DNA from: Sphingobacterium sp. UBA7855
GTDB lineage: Bacteria; Bacteroidota; Bacteroidia; Sphingobacteriales; Sphingobacteriaceae
Assembly: GCA_002500745.1 (NCBI GenBank)
Contig: DLST01000018.1
Coordinates: 93,000 to 156,999, forward strand
Direction: 5' to 3'
Length of the DNA: 64,000 nucleotides
The first letter of the stretch is position 1, and each line of letters opens with the position of its first letter. Both the position numbers and the translations under genes were made by a program. Shown piece by piece: positions 1-9,628 of the stretch. The notes beneath the pieces were generated by a model. That model was not told where the DNA came from. It was given only the letters and a program-made list of their open reading frames with translations, and did no database searches.

Positions 1-14
1 AAAAGAAATAATAC

Positions 15-983
15 TTATTGCTGCCGTACCAAAAGGTTATTTGCTAACACTAATAACGGTTCCTTGCGATGATTTGGTACATTTAAAGCTTCCATTTTTT
101 CGAAAGCCCGCTGTGTATAGCTATCCTTAAGTTTGTCCGCAGCAGCTTTAATTTCATATTTTCCATACAATGCAAGCATATCGTCTATCTTTGATGGAGT
201 ATCCTCAGCAGGAGCTTCCAACAAATTCTTTAAAATGGGCTTATCTTCGTTCGAAATCACCGCCATCAACTTCACCAATAAAAACGTCTTTTTATTGATC
301 AGAATATCACCACCAACGATCTTTCCAAAGGTTTCCGGATCGCCGTAAGCATCCAAAATATCATCTTGTAACTGGAATGCTAAACCCACATTCTCACCAA
401 AATCGTAAATCAGTTGCTGTTGCTGTTCATCTGCTCCCGACAAAATAGCGCCCAATTGCAATGCTCCGCCCAATAATACCGAAGTCTTCAAGCGGATCAT
501 TTCCAGATATTCAGCCATCGACAGCGAACTCCGACTTTCGTAATCCATATCCAATTGTTGGCCCTCACATACCTCCATGGCAACTTTACTTAAAATTTTC
601 AACGTTGCTGGTAGATAAACCGGATTACATTTTGATATTTCCTCATAGGCTTTAACCAACAATCCGTCACCAGATAATATGGCAATATTAGCGTCCCATT
701 TCTCGTGGACTGTCGTTTTACCTCTTCTTAAGGGTGCCTTATCCATCAGATCATCGTGGATTAGCGAAAAGTTGTGAAAAAACTCAACTGCTTTGGCAGC
801 GGGTATAATATCGGTCATGTCGTGCATACCGAATAATTCGGCCGCCATCAAGGTCAGTACAGGTCGAACCCGCTTCCCTCCCAAAGTCAAAATATACCGT
901 ATTGGATCATATAAATTGGATGGTGTTTCAGGAAATTTACTTGTCTCTATCGCCTCCATCACGAGTTGTTGTAAATGTTGCAT
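15..983 (-). CDS. Polyprenyl (isoprenyl diphosphate) synthase
   Basis: This trans-prenyltransferase condenses isopentenyl diphosphate with an allylic diphosphate to make a prenyl diphosphate for quinones, carotenoids or lipid carriers. The 322-residue protein has the family landmarks in order: GKRVRP near residue 36, the first aspartate-rich motif DDLMD at 77-81, GQQLDMDYE near 141 and the second motif DDILD at 207-211. The first motif has no two-residue insert and a Phe lies five residues before it, a pattern known for short-chain (C15-C20) synthases, but chain length is only inferred. The cytosolic enzyme is transcribed leftward, divergently from the glycosyltransferase. On the minus strand TATATTCG, one mismatch from the phylum -7 box, lies at 1006-1013. 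Confidence 0.93.
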   Translation of the reverse strand: MQHLQQLVMEAIETSKFPETPSNLYDPIRYILTLGGKRVRPVLTLMAAELFGMHDMTDIIPAAKAVEFFHNFSLIHDDLMDKAPLRRGKTTVHEKWDANIAILSGDGLLVKAYEEISKCNPVYLPATLKILSKVAMEVCEGQQLDMDYESRSSLSMAEYLEMIRLKTSVLLGGALQLGAILSGADEQQQQLIYDFGENVGLAFQLQDDILDAYGDPETFGKIVGGDILINKKTFLLVKLMAVISNEDKPILKNLLEAPAEDTPSKIDDMLALYGKYEIKAAADKLKDSYTQRAFEKMEALNVPNHRKEPLLVLANNLLVRQQ

Positions 984-1071
984 ATATCTTTACGATCGAA
1001 TCTTGCGAATATAGCAATAATCGGATAGAAATGGCAATTTTGTCCCTTTAAAGGAAGTCGCCCCAAAATTG

Positions 1072-1079
1072 TACATTTG
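1072..1079 (+). promoter_or_regulatory. -7 promoter box for the glycosyltransferase gene
   Basis: TACATTTG matches the Bacteroidota -7 consensus TAnnTTTG exactly. It would place the transcript start at about 1083-1086, about 10 nt before the ATG at 1095, and argues against the in-frame TTG at 1077, which lies inside the box. No clear -33 TTG at the usual distance was seen. Confidence 0.5.
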
Positions 1080-1094
1080 TACAAGTATTTTATT

Positions 1095-2264
1095 ATGCGC
1101 ATACTGATTATCCATACATTTTACCAAGATCCTGGCGGTGAAGATACTGTGTTTCAGCAGGAAGCTTCCCTCCTTACTCAGGATCATGAAGTCCTCACGA
1201 TCACTTTCCAAAATAAAAAGGGATGGAGGGGAGCCCTACAGACGGTGGGATCCTTTTGGAATATTTTCGCTGCGCAACGTGTCAAGGAAAAAATAAATAC
1301 GTTTAAGCCAGATATCGTTCACATACATAACATACATTATGCAGCTGGTCCAGTCGTCGTACGTACCATCGCCAAACTCGGAATCCCACAGGTCATGACG
1401 CTCCATAACTTCCGGCTGTTATGCCCATCAGCCACCCTCTATCATCACAACCATCTCTTTTTGGACTCAATCCATGAGAACTTCCCTTGGACTGCCGTGC
1501 GACAAAAAGCATTCAATAACTCTACGGTAAAAACATTTATCCTAGCTCTGAATTATTGGGTTCACCGTAGAATTGGGACCTGGAAAAAAGTAAATCGATA
1601 CATCACTTTAAGCTCTTTTGCAAAAGAGATATTTGTTAAATCTACGCTAAACCTTTTACCTCACCTATTCGCTGTTAAACCAAACTTTGTCTTTCCTACT
1701 ACAGTAGCTCGCAAAGTTACCACTCCCTACTTCATTTACGTCGGTCGCCTTTCAGAAGAAAAAGGTATATTAAATCTGATAGATGCTTTTATCGGTTCAG
1801 ATTTTAAACTACAGATCATTGGCGGGGGACCGCTCGAAGAGGTAGTAAACAGACGCGTCAAGGGTCAGCCTAATATTTCCTACCTTGGCTTTAAAAAGAG
1901 AGATGAAATCTTGCCCTTGGTAGCAGATGCACAAGCATTGCTGGTTCCTTCCATTTGTTTCGAGGGCATGCCGATTACAATTCTTGAAGCTTACTCTGTA
2001 GGCACAGCCGTACTCTGCTCCAATATTGGCCCACTCCCTGAATTGATTGCTACTGGCAAAACAGGGCTGACATTCGATCCCCACAATAAAAATGACATCA
2101 TCCGAGCGTTGACCGCATGGAGTACAAAAATGAAAGATGAAAAAGATGAGATAACAAAGACCTGTAGTTCTTACTATTTTAGTAATTTTACGCCTGAACT
2201 AAATAAAGAAAAATTATTGGCGATCTATCAGGACGCTATTCACGATAAAAATCAGAATAAATGA
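1095..2264 (+). CDS. GT4-family glycosyltransferase
   Basis: A GT-B fold, family 4 retaining glycosyltransferase of 389 residues, likely acting on a cell-surface glycan; donor and acceptor are not readable. The N-terminus has DPGGEDTVF (residues 12-20), typical of family 4 acceptor-side domains. The donor domain shows GRLSEEKG at 217-224 and the E-x7-E segment CFEGMPITILEA at 288-299. An upstream in-frame TTG at 1077 would add six residues, but the ATG at 1095 gives the normal beta-strand start MRILIIH and follows a good -7 box. Its stop overlaps the next gene's start (ATGA), so the two are probably translationally coupled although functionally unrelated. Confidence 0.88.
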   Translation: MRILIIHTFYQDPGGEDTVFQQEASLLTQDHEVLTITFQNKKGWRGALQTVGSFWNIFAAQRVKEKINTFKPDIVHIHNIHYAAGPVVVRTIAKLGIPQVMTLHNFRLLCPSATLYHHNHLFLDSIHENFPWTAVRQKAFNNSTVKTFILALNYWVHRRIGTWKKVNRYITLSSFAKEIFVKSTLNLLPHLFAVKPNFVFPTTVARKVTTPYFIYVGRLSEEKGILNLIDAFIGSDFKLQIIGGGPLEEVVNRRVKGQPNISYLGFKKRDEILPLVADAQALLVPSICFEGMPITILEAYSVGTAVLCSNIGPLPELIATGKTGLTFDPHNKNDIIRALTAWSTKMKDEKDEITKTCSSYYFSNFTPELNKEKLLAIYQDAIHDKNQNK

Positions 2265-2590
2265 GTATCATCGTATTAGATAAACTTGGTTTAGCACCGC
2301 AGATACAGACTGTACTGGAATCGATTTATGATCCTGAACTCAAACCTGCAAATATTGTAGATTTGGGGCTTGTATATGAAATCATTACGAAGGAAGAAGG
2401 CATTGCAAAGATTGTGATGACACTTACTGCTCCAGGCTGTCCGGTGGCAGGCGAAATTATGAATGAAGTTCAAGAAAAAGTTGCTGCCATAGCAGGCATC
2501 AAAGAAGCATTGGTAGAATTGACATTTGATCCGCCTTGGACCAAAGACATGATGTCGGAAGAAGCAAAGCTAGAATTGGGATTTTTGTAA
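2261..2590 (+). CDS. MIP18/DUF59 (SufT-like) iron-sulfur assembly factor
   Basis: A 109-residue protein of the MIP18/PaaD/SufT family, which helps iron-sulfur clusters reach target proteins in the cytosol. Visible family landmarks are DPEL at 24-27, GLVY at 36-39, the conserved cysteine C60 in TAPGCP and DPPW at 90-93. The length is that of a single-domain member. In many Bacteroidota this gene sits with sufBCD; here it is alone, overlapping the glycosyltransferase by 4 bp and ending 3 bp from the convergent antiporter gene. The family call is firm, the client proteins unknown. Confidence 0.88.
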   Translation: MSIIVLDKLGLAPQIQTVLESIYDPELKPANIVDLGLVYEIITKEEGIAKIVMTLTAPGCPVAGEIMNEVQEKVAAIAGIKEALVELTFDPPWTKDMMSEEAKLELGFL

Positions 2591-2593
2591 CGC

Positions 2594-3835
2594 CTAAATC
2601 CTCTGATTATTTTCTAGATCACTTAGCTTCTTTAAGGGCTTGGCACTATTGGGATCTGCTCCAAAAAGTGTTTTCCACAGCTTTCGAGACTCTTTGGTCA
2701 ATAGAGGCGATACGATTGAAAGAATAAGTACATAAACAACCACAAAGGATTGAATAACCGGCAATAAGGCCCCCGCTTTGCCAATATTTGCCATGATAAT
2801 AGAAAACTCTCCACGCGCAGACAAGGTGAAGCCGATATCAAAAGAAGTTTTAGGCTTCATGCCCGAAAATTTAGCCGCAAAATATCCTGATGCAAGATTA
2901 CCCAGCATGGTGACCAATGCTGCGATCGAAGCCCAAAAAACGGCACCCCCTAGCGACATGATATCAATGGACAATCCGAAACTAAAGAAAAACATCGCCC
3001 CAAAAAAATCTTTATAGGGCAGTACCATGGATTCAATTTTTTTAATGTATTGAGAATCTGCAAGCACCAATCCAGCCATCAATGCACCAATAGCCTCTGC
3101 AACGTGTATCGTTTCGGAAAATCCCGCCACAATAAAAAGCAGTGCAAAGATGATCAATATAAATAATTCGGAGGTTTTCTCCTTCAATAACCGATCAATT
3201 GCAGGCACCAACTTTCTGCCTAAAATCAAAAACGCCAATATAAACCCTAAAGCCAATAAAGAAGTTCCGGCCACTGTCCAAAAAGAGCTGCTCCCCGTAA
3301 GAATCAAGCCTGAAAGAAAGGAGATATGCATCGCTATAAACAGATCATCGAACATAATCATACCCATAATGACCTCAGTCTCGGGGTTGGCAGTACGTTT
3401 GAGATCAGTCAGAACTTTTGCAACAATAGCTGTCGAGGAACTTGTCATAATACCGCAAAGCACCATCATTTCCTTAAATGGCATGTCCATCAACCAACCG
3501 ATCAATAGCCCTGATGTAAAGTTCAATAAAACATAAATGGTTCCCCCTGTCACAATGGCTTTGCCAGACTTAACAAGCCGATTGACTGAAAACTCAAGAC
3601 CAAGATAGAACAGCAGGAACAGTACCCCCAAACGGCCCATGAAATCGATAAAGGGCTTGCTTTCTGTAAAAGTTAAATCCACCATGCCAATCTGTGGGGC
3701 GTGCTGTCCCAACACCATTCCTATAATGATGAAAAAAGGGATAACAGAAAACTTAAGCTTATTGGCAATTAGGCCAACAATGGCAACGAGTCCTACAGCG
3801 ATTCCAATTTCCAGAATTAAGGTATGTGATAGCAT
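2594..3835 (-). CDS. CPA2 cation:proton antiporter, KhtU-like
   Basis: A 413-residue integral membrane antiporter of the monovalent cation:proton antiporter-2 family, with about a dozen hydrophobic segments from the N-terminus on. It lacks a fused RCK/TrkA-N domain. The gene directly upstream, 3 bp away, encodes a separate TrkA-C protein resembling KhtT, so the pair matches the KhtTU K+(NH4+)/H+ efflux arrangement of Bacillus. The likely role is K+ efflux and pH homeostasis; ion choice is inferred from this context. The C-terminus is a short charged cytosolic tail. Confidence 0.88.
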   Translation of the reverse strand: MLSHTLILEIGIAVGLVAIVGLIANKLKFSVIPFFIIIGMVLGQHAPQIGMVDLTFTESKPFIDFMGRLGVLFLLFYLGLEFSVNRLVKSGKAIVTGGTIYVLLNFTSGLLIGWLMDMPFKEMMVLCGIMTSSSTAIVAKVLTDLKRTANPETEVIMGMIMFDDLFIAMHISFLSGLILTGSSSFWTVAGTSLLALGFILAFLILGRKLVPAIDRLLKEKTSELFILIIFALLFIVAGFSETIHVAEAIGALMAGLVLADSQYIKKIESMVLPYKDFFGAMFFFSFGLSIDIMSLGGAVFWASIAALVTMLGNLASGYFAAKFSGMKPKTSFDIGFTLSARGEFSIIMANIGKAGALLPVIQSFVVVYVLILSIVSPLLTKESRKLWKTLFGADPNSAKPLKKLSDLENNQRI

Positions 3836-3838
3836 AAA

Positions 3839-4318
3839 TTACAGTAAAATTTCCTTTAAAAGTTTAATATTATTCTTTTTCCCCGCGATAACCAGTGTCG
3901 TACCTGGGCTAATCAAATAAGATGGTCCTGGATTAATAACCGTATCATCATCCCGTATACCAGCAATAATCGATGCGCCGGTGCGTTGACGGACTTCCAA
4001 CTCCCCAATTGTCTTTCCTGCACCTTCATTTTTGCCCTCTACTTTGTACCATTCAATGCGCAAATCGTCCAGAGCAACTTCAATCGTCTCCAAAGCCTTC
4101 GGCTTATAGGACAATCCACCGATAATTCCCGCAATCTGACGGGACTCATCGTCATTAAGTGTCATCACACAACGTGATTCATGCTCCTCGTCATCATAGC
4201 GATAAAGTTCCCGTCTGCCATCGTCATGGATAACAACAACCATGTTATCTCCCGCATCGGTTTCAATTTGAAATTTTTTCCCAATTCCAATCAGATCGGA
4301 CTCTCTTACAATAGACAT
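3839..4318 (-). CDS. KhtT-like TrkA-C regulatory subunit of the antiporter
   Basis: A 159-residue soluble protein with an N-terminal part containing IGKKFQIET and [11 protein letters not shown], as in Bacillus KhtT, and a C-terminal TrkA-C (RCK_C) domain from about residue 80 ending in [15 protein letters not shown]. In the KhtTU system this subunit gates the membrane partner in response to pH and ligands such as cyclic di-AMP. It is the first gene of a two-gene leftward operon, 3 bp before the antiporter gene. Pairing with the neighbour is strongly implied by context; ligand specificity cannot be read from the sequence. Confidence 0.87.
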   Translation of the reverse strand: MSIVRESDLIGIGKKFQIETDAGDNMVVVIHDDGRRELYRYDDEEHESRCVMTLNDDESRQIAGIIGGLSYKPKALETIEVALDDLRIEWYKVEGKNEGAGKTIGELEVRQRTGASIIAGIRDDDTVINPGPSYLISPGTTLVIAGKKNNIKLLKEILL

Positions 4319-4622
4319 AATCTTCTTTTTAAAATATATACCAATAATAAAAAAACCTTCATAATTTTGTATAAACGAACTTTATGAAAGCAGACTGAAG
4401 ATGTTTTCAGCCAATAAAAACAAAGACTTACAGAAAAGACAGCATCAGTACTTAGCTACTAAATACAAATTTAGCCAAAAATTCAGTCTTAAACGAATCC
4501 GTCAATAGCTAATAGGGTGGCTTCGCGAGGTGCAAATTACCCTAAGATAACAAAAAAGAACAGAGGAAACAAATCCTCTCTCCTATCCCATGGTATGCGC
4601 GAGCCCAATAAACCCGTTTTTT
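4319..4622. other. Spacer between khtT-like and MBL-fold genes, no gene seen
   Basis: This 304-bp AT-rich spacer holds no convincing gene. On the minus strand TAAATTTG (complement at 4466-4473) fits the -7 consensus and could serve the antiporter operon with a leader of about 140 nt. A plus-strand TAATTTTG at 4364-4371 leads to no gene and is probably chance. Confidence 0.4.
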
Positions 4623-5444
4623 TTATTCCTGCAAGGAAGCATCAATCAACCGATAAGTGCCATCTTCCCGAAGCTGACTACGGCCAATGGTTATATTTTT
4701 TGAATGATAAAATAAAAAAATCCAGCCTGCTGGCGCGCCTTCTGCCCAATACTCCTGACGCAAGGCTTTGGAGCGCCGGCCGTCAAAATCATATTTTGCC
4801 ACATAGTTATGGAAAATCTCTTCAGGCTCGGGCAATACATCTCCACCAAAGAAGTAATGCTGACCACCTGTTCGAATATGAAATGCCTGATGATGTTCGG
4901 TATGTCCGCCATTGAGCGCATAGCTGATTTCATCATTTATTTTTCCTTCACCTTCCACCAATATCAAATTACCGCTGCGTTGAATCACATCAAAAATCTC
5001 TGTCCGGTATGAACTGGAAATTCCCGAGTAGGCATCTTCCCATTCACCACGCTGTACAATATATTCGGCCTCAGGAAATGCTATCCGACCCGTTCCACTT
5101 TCAAATGTCACCATACCACCGGCATGATCTTTATGCAGATGGGACATCAATACATATTTTACATCATCAGGCCGATATCCTAATTTATAGATGTTATCAT
5201 ACAGCTGTAAATGCCCATTTTCATCCGTATAACCAAGACCAGTATCACAAAGTACTAGCCCGCCATCGGTTTGGATCAAGAAAGGATGAACATCGATAAA
5301 CATAGCGCCCGGACGGTCCTGAGGGGCATCTATCGAAGGGTCGAAAGGAACAAATTTTCTGCTTTTATCTACCGAAAAAGAACCTTCGTATAAAGAATAA
5401 GCCTGTACCATATTTAAAACATTGGGAATATGCACGTTAAGCAA
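4623..5444 (-). CDS. Metallo-beta-lactamase-fold hydrolase
   Basis: A 273-residue MBL-fold metallohydrolase without signal peptide. It shows DTGLG near 67, the zinc-binding HLHKDH motif (H102, H104, D106, H107), GGHTEHH near 179-185 supplying a further ligand, and GGD at 200-202. The general look resembles the lactonase/glyoxalase-II-like branch, but the substrate is not recognisable and I assign none. The gene is monocistronic, divergent from recJ across an 81-bp spacer that presumably holds both promoters. Confidence 0.85.
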   Translation of the reverse strand: MLNVHIPNVLNMVQAYSLYEGSFSVDKSRKFVPFDPSIDAPQDRPGAMFIDVHPFLIQTDGGLVLCDTGLGYTDENGHLQLYDNIYKLGYRPDDVKYVLMSHLHKDHAGGMVTFESGTGRIAFPEAEYIVQRGEWEDAYSGISSSYRTEIFDVIQRSGNLILVEGEGKINDEISYALNGGHTEHHQAFHIRTGGQHYFFGGDVLPEPEEIFHNYVAKYDFDGRRSKALRQEYWAEGAPAGWIFLFYHSKNITIGRSQLREDGTYRLIDASLQE

Positions 5445-5496
5445 CAGCGAATCAATACCCGGTTTAGGAATTAGGTAAGTCCAGCCTTAAAACGTA

Positions 5497-5504
5497 TATT
5501 TACA
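5497..5504 (+). promoter_or_regulatory. -7-like box upstream of recJ
   Basis: TATATTTA differs from the TAnnTTTG consensus only in its last base and lies 21 nt before the chosen recJ ATG at 5526. The same octamer serves lptB with a well-placed -33 TTG; here no -33 element is clear. Confidence 0.35.
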
Positions 5505-5525
5505 CTTAAAATATTGTGCAAAGAT

Positions 5526-7226
5526 ATGCAAAAAAGGTGGGTACTAAAATCTAAAACTGATGTCAAAATAACCAACAAACTGCGCGAGGAATTAAACATC
5601 AACACTGTATTGGCAGAGTTGCTCGTGAGCAGAGGAGTGGAGACTTTCGACGACTCAAAACAGTTTTTTAGACCTCAATTATCGAACTTGCACGATCCAT
5701 TTTTGATGCGGGACATGGAGAAAGCCATCAACCGGATCATTCAAGCCATTGGCAACAAAGAAAAAATACTTATTTATGGAGACTATGATGTGGACGGTAC
5801 AACTGCGGTAGCCGTTGTTTATAGTTTCTTCAGGGAATTCCATAGCCAGCTCGAGTTTTACATTCCAGACCGCTATGCCGAAGGCTATGGCATCTCGACA
5901 CAAGGAATAGACTACGCCGCCGCTAACGGTTTCAGCTTAATTATTGCATTAGACTGCGGTATCAAGGCAATCGATAAAATTGATTACGCAAACAGCAAGG
6001 GGATTGATTTTATCATTGGCGATCACCACCTTCCAGGGGAAGAGCTTCCTAAAGCTTATGCTGTATTGGATCCTAAGCGTATTGACTGTGAATATCCTTA
6101 TAAAGAACTTTCAGGATGTGGAATCGGCTTTAAGATTATTCAGGCTTTTATATTGACCAATGGAATGGATATCAATGCCTGCTATCAGTTTTTGGATCTC
6201 GTCGCTGTAAGTATCGCTTCGGACATAGTTCCTATTACCGGTGAAAACAGAATACTCAGCCACTTTGGCCTTATTAAACTTAATACGAATCCCTGCGTCG
6301 GATTAAAAGCACTGATTGACTTATCCAATAACCGAACGAAGATCTTTACCGTTAATGACATCGTGTTCCAGATTGGCCCACGAATAAATGCCGCGGGCAG
6401 AATAGATCATGCCAAGGACGCTGTCAAACTATTAATTTCAAAGTCGCTACAGGAAGCAAAAGATTTCAGTTCGAGCATTGATGATCAAAACAATGTGCGG
6501 AAAGACTTTGATCTTAGAATCACAGAAGAAGCGTTGGCTCTCATTGAAGATAACGCTCTACTTAAAAGCCGAAAATCCACCGTACTGTATAAAGCCGACT
6601 GGCACAAAGGCGTCATTGGGATTGTCGCTTCCCGTCTGACCGAAAAATATTACCGACCGACAATAATATTGACCGAAACAAATGGTCATATCGCCGGTTC
6701 CTGCCGCTCGGTATTGGGTTTTGATTTATATGAAGCGTTAAGCGAATGCGCCGATCTATTGGAACAATTCGGCGGACATAAATATGCTGCCGGACTAACC
6801 ATGTCCGTAGAGAATGTCACACTCTTCCAAGATCGTTTTGAAGAAGTCGTATCACGACGTATCAGTCCAGAAATGCTGACGCAAGAAATTTTGATCGATG
6901 CCAAGTTAGCACTGAAAGATATCGACGCTAAGTTTTTCCGTATTCTTCAGCAATTTGAACCATTCGGTCCCCAAAACGAATCCCCTATTTTCCTCAGTAA
7001 AAAGGTAAATGCAGTAGGGCAAGCCTTTATAGTAGGCACCAATCATCTCAAGATGACCATTATTCAGGAAGACTCTCCAGCATTTGACTGCATTGGTTTT
7101 GGATTGGCAGAACATATCACGCATATCAATTCTGGACAAAGTTTCGACATCTGCTACAGCATCGAAGAGAATGTATGGCGCAACAAAAAGAACTTACAGC
7201 TAAACATCAAAGGGATTAAGTATTAG
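5526..7226 (+). CDS. recJ: Single-stranded-DNA-specific exonuclease RecJ
   Basis: A 566-residue DHH-family 5'-3' ssDNA exonuclease acting in recombination and mismatch repair. Catalytic motifs are intact: GDYDVDGT at 85-92, DCG at 143-145, GDHH at 165-168 and GPRINAAGRIDHA further on, followed by the DHHA1 region with GGHKYAAG. Full length for the family. A TTG at 5514 would add four residues; the ATG at 5526 gives the family-typical MQKRWV start. The gene stands alone between the divergent MBL gene and lptB, which has its own promoter. Confidence 0.95.
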   Translation: MQKRWVLKSKTDVKITNKLREELNINTVLAELLVSRGVETFDDSKQFFRPQLSNLHDPFLMRDMEKAINRIIQAIGNKEKILIYGDYDVDGTTAVAVVYSFFREFHSQLEFYIPDRYAEGYGISTQGIDYAAANGFSLIIALDCGIKAIDKIDYANSKGIDFIIGDHHLPGEELPKAYAVLDPKRIDCEYPYKELSGCGIGFKIIQAFILTNGMDINACYQFLDLVAVSIASDIVPITGENRILSHFGLIKLNTNPCVGLKALIDLSNNRTKIFTVNDIVFQIGPRINAAGRIDHAKDAVKLLISKSLQEAKDFSSSIDDQNNVRKDFDLRITEEALALIEDNALLKSRKSTVLYKADWHKGVIGIVASRLTEKYYRPTIILTETNGHIAGSCRSVLGFDLYEALSECADLLEQFGGHKYAAGLTMSVENVTLFQDRFEEVVSRRISPEMLTQEILIDAKLALKDIDAKFFRILQQFEPFGPQNESPIFLSKKVNAVGQAFIVGTNHLKMTIIQEDSPAFDCIGFGLAEHITHINSGQSFDICYSIEENVWRNKKNLQLNIKGIKY

Positions 7227-7228
7227 TA

Positions 7229-7260
7229 TTGCAATAGTAAGAAGATATTAAATATATTTA
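7229..7260 (+). promoter_or_regulatory. Promoter for lptB
   Basis: A -33 TTG at 7229-7231 and a -7 TATATTTA at 7253-7260 are separated by 21 bp, the Bacteroidota spacing. The transcript would start about 20 nt before the lptB ATG at 7285. Confidence 0.5.
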
Positions 7261-7284
7261 CACAACAATAGATATTCCACGAAG

Positions 7285-8019
7285 ATGATTTTAAAGGCAG
7301 AACATCTTATCAAAAAGTATAAACAGCGCACCGTTGTCAACGATGTGTCTTTCTTTGTAGAGCAAGGAGAGATCGTCGGGTTATTGGGCCCGAATGGAGC
7401 TGGCAAAACGACCTCTTTCTATATGATCGTTGGTCTTATTAAGCCCAATGAAGGGAAAGTATTTCTCGACGATCAAGAGATTACGCAAGATGCGATGTAC
7501 CAACGCGCTCAACGTGGGATAGGTTATCTCGCTCAGGAAGCTTCGGTGTTCCGGAAACTTTCTGTAGAAAACAACATCTTGGCAGTATTAGAAATACACT
7601 ATCCGAATAAAGAAGAACGTTTGGCAAAACTGGAAGAACTACTCACAGAATTCAGCCTACACCGTGTCCGTAAAAACAGGGGTGATTTGTTATCTGGTGG
7701 TGAGCGTCGACGTACCGAAATTGCGCGAGCATTAGCGGCAAATCCATCCTTTATTCTTTTGGATGAACCTTTTGCGGGGGTCGACCCAATCGCCGTGGAA
7801 GAAATTCAGACGATCGTGGCCAAACTCAAAACACGTAATATCGGCATCTTAATTACCGATCACAACGTGCAGGAAACATTATCAATCACCGATAGGGCCT
7901 ATCTCCTTACCGAAGGAAAGATTATGCTAACGGGTACACCTGAGGAGATTGCTGATAATGAGCTTGCCCGTAAATTTTATCTTGGTCGACATTTTGAGTT
8001 AAGAAGGAAAAAATTTTAA
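7285..8019 (+). CDS. lptB: LPS export ABC transporter ATPase LptB
   Basis: The 244-residue cytoplasmic ATPase that powers lipopolysaccharide extraction from the inner membrane with LptF/G/C. Walker A is GPNGAGKTT at 35-43, the signature LSGGE at 136-140, Walker B ILLDEP at 157-162, and the switch histidine lies in ITDHNV. Length and sequence fit LptB rather than a generic ABC ATPase. The other lpt genes are not in the window, as is usual outside Proteobacteria. The GH3-family gene follows 22 bp downstream and is probably co-transcribed. Confidence 0.93.
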   Translation: MILKAEHLIKKYKQRTVVNDVSFFVEQGEIVGLLGPNGAGKTTSFYMIVGLIKPNEGKVFLDDQEITQDAMYQRAQRGIGYLAQEASVFRKLSVENNILAVLEIHYPNKEERLAKLEELLTEFSLHRVRKNRGDLLSGGERRRTEIARALAANPSFILLDEPFAGVDPIAVEEIQTIVAKLKTRNIGILITDHNVQETLSITDRAYLLTEGKIMLTGTPEEIADNELARKFYLGRHFELRRKKF

Positions 8020-8041
8020 AAATTAAAGACAAACCTCCCCT

Positions 8042-9556
8042 ATGGCCTTATTAAATTCCATTTTTACTTGGTTCATGAAAAAAAGAATTCACCAGATTGA
8101 ACTTTTCATGAAATATCCGCACGATGTGCAAGAAGAATGGTTTCAAAGTTTAATTGCCACTGCGGAAGCAACAGAATGGGGGAAAAAATACGATTACACA
8201 AGTATATTAACGCCCGAAATTTTCAAAGAACGTGTCCCTATACAGGACTACGACGATATTAAGGGATATGTTGATCGTATGATCAAGGGTGAGCAAAATA
8301 TTCTGTGGCCATCCGACATCAAATGGTTTGCTAAGTCTTCTGGCACTACCTCAGATCGAAGTAAATTTATTCCCGTTAGTGAAGAAGCGCTCGAAGAATG
8401 CCACTTCCAGGGGGGGAAGGATATGTTGACAATCTATTGCCATAATAGGCCCGAAAACCGTGTATTTACAGGAAAGTCGGTGGTTATCGGTGGTTCTTCG
8501 CAAATAAACAATTTTAGTCCAGATTCCTATTATGGTGATCTTTCGTCGATTCTTATTCGGAATCTGCCTTTTTGGGCCGAATTTAAACGGACACCAAATA
8601 TGGAAGTGACTTTAAACCCAAACTTTGAAGAAAAAATTGAGCAAATTGCTCAAATCACGCTTAAAGAGAACGTAACGAGCCTAGCAGGTGTACCCACTTG
8701 GAATATTGTTATGGCCAAGCGTATTCTTGAAATTACAGGTAAAGACAACCTACTGGAGATATGGCCAAATCTTGAATTTTATGGGCATGGGGGCGTTAGC
8801 TTCAAACCTTACCGTGAACAATTCCAAAAATTGATTCCTTCAGAAAACATGTATTATCTGGAGAATTATAATGCTTCAGAAGGCTATTTTGGTTTACAAG
8901 ACCAATCTGATTCAGAAGATCTCCTACTCATGTTGGATTATGGTATTTATTACGAGTTTTTACCTACAGAGCGAATGCAGGAAGAAAACCCGCCAACGCT
9001 ACGCTTAGATCAGGTTGAGCTGGGTAAAAATTATGCGTTGATCATCTCGACCAATGCAGGTCTATGGCGTTATAAAATCGGGGATACCATAAAATTTACA
9101 TCACTATCCCCTTATCGTTTTCAGATCTCCGGACGCACCAAACAATACATTAATACTTTTGGGGAAGAAGTTATCGTCGATAATGCTGAACAGGCGCTGG
9201 CCGAAGCGAGCAAACTCACGCAAGCACGAATAAAAGATTATACAGCAGGACCAGTATATTTTAAAGATGCCCAAGCTGGCGCACATGAATGGGTGATCGA
9301 ATTTGAACAGCAGCCCAATGATTTTAAGCGTTTCTGTGAGATATTAGATGCAAAATTACGTGAAATTAATTCGGATTATGACGCCAAGCGTTTTAAAGAT
9401 ATGGCTCTCCGACAGCCCATCGTTCATAATGCACCCGTAGATACATTCTATAAGTGGATGAAATCACGCGGTAAGCTGGGGGGACAAAATAAGGTTCCTA
9501 GGTTGAGCAATAATCGCGAATATATCGAGCCACTCTTAAAACTACTCGCTAGCTGA
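8042..9556 (+). CDS. GH3-family acyl-acid amido synthetase-like adenylase
   Basis: A 504-residue member of the GH3 family (named from plant auxin-responsive genes), ATP-dependent adenylate-forming enzymes that join an acyl acid to an amino acid. The adenylation motifs are present: SSGTTSDRSK at 99-108, YNASEG at 276-281 and WRYKIGD at 342-348. GH3 proteins are widespread in Bacteroidota, where their substrates are mostly unknown. It follows lptB by 22 bp, hinting at an envelope-linked role, but this is only context. The ORF is complete. Confidence 0.88.
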   Translation: MALLNSIFTWFMKKRIHQIELFMKYPHDVQEEWFQSLIATAEATEWGKKYDYTSILTPEIFKERVPIQDYDDIKGYVDRMIKGEQNILWPSDIKWFAKSSGTTSDRSKFIPVSEEALEECHFQGGKDMLTIYCHNRPENRVFTGKSVVIGGSSQINNFSPDSYYGDLSSILIRNLPFWAEFKRTPNMEVTLNPNFEEKIEQIAQITLKENVTSLAGVPTWNIVMAKRILEITGKDNLLEIWPNLEFYGHGGVSFKPYREQFQKLIPSENMYYLENYNASEGYFGLQDQSDSEDLLLMLDYGIYYEFLPTERMQEENPPTLRLDQVELGKNYALIISTNAGLWRYKIGDTIKFTSLSPYRFQISGRTKQYINTFGEEVIVDNAEQALAEASKLTQARIKDYTAGPVYFKDAQAGAHEWVIEFEQQPNDFKRFCEILDAKLREINSDYDAKRFKDMALRQPIVHNAPVDTFYKWMKSRGKLGGQNKVPRLSNNREYIEPLLKLLAS

Positions 9557-9628
9557 ATGATACTTTAAGTATGATTACTTCATGATACTGTCAGATGATG
9601 CAGCATACTGCCGAAATAATAGCCTACC

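Noticed and set aside
2586..2600. Possible gene overlap or fusion between the DUF59 and antiporter genes
   Set aside because: The two are convergent with stop codons 3 bp apart; both ends match family length, so this is only tight packing.
2671..2679. TTTTCCACA, another DnaA-box match
   Set aside because: Single box inside the antiporter coding sequence; a few such matches are expected by chance in 64 kb.
4517..4915. A 132-codon plus-strand frame
   Set aside because: Most of it is antisense to the well-supported MBL-fold hydrolase gene.
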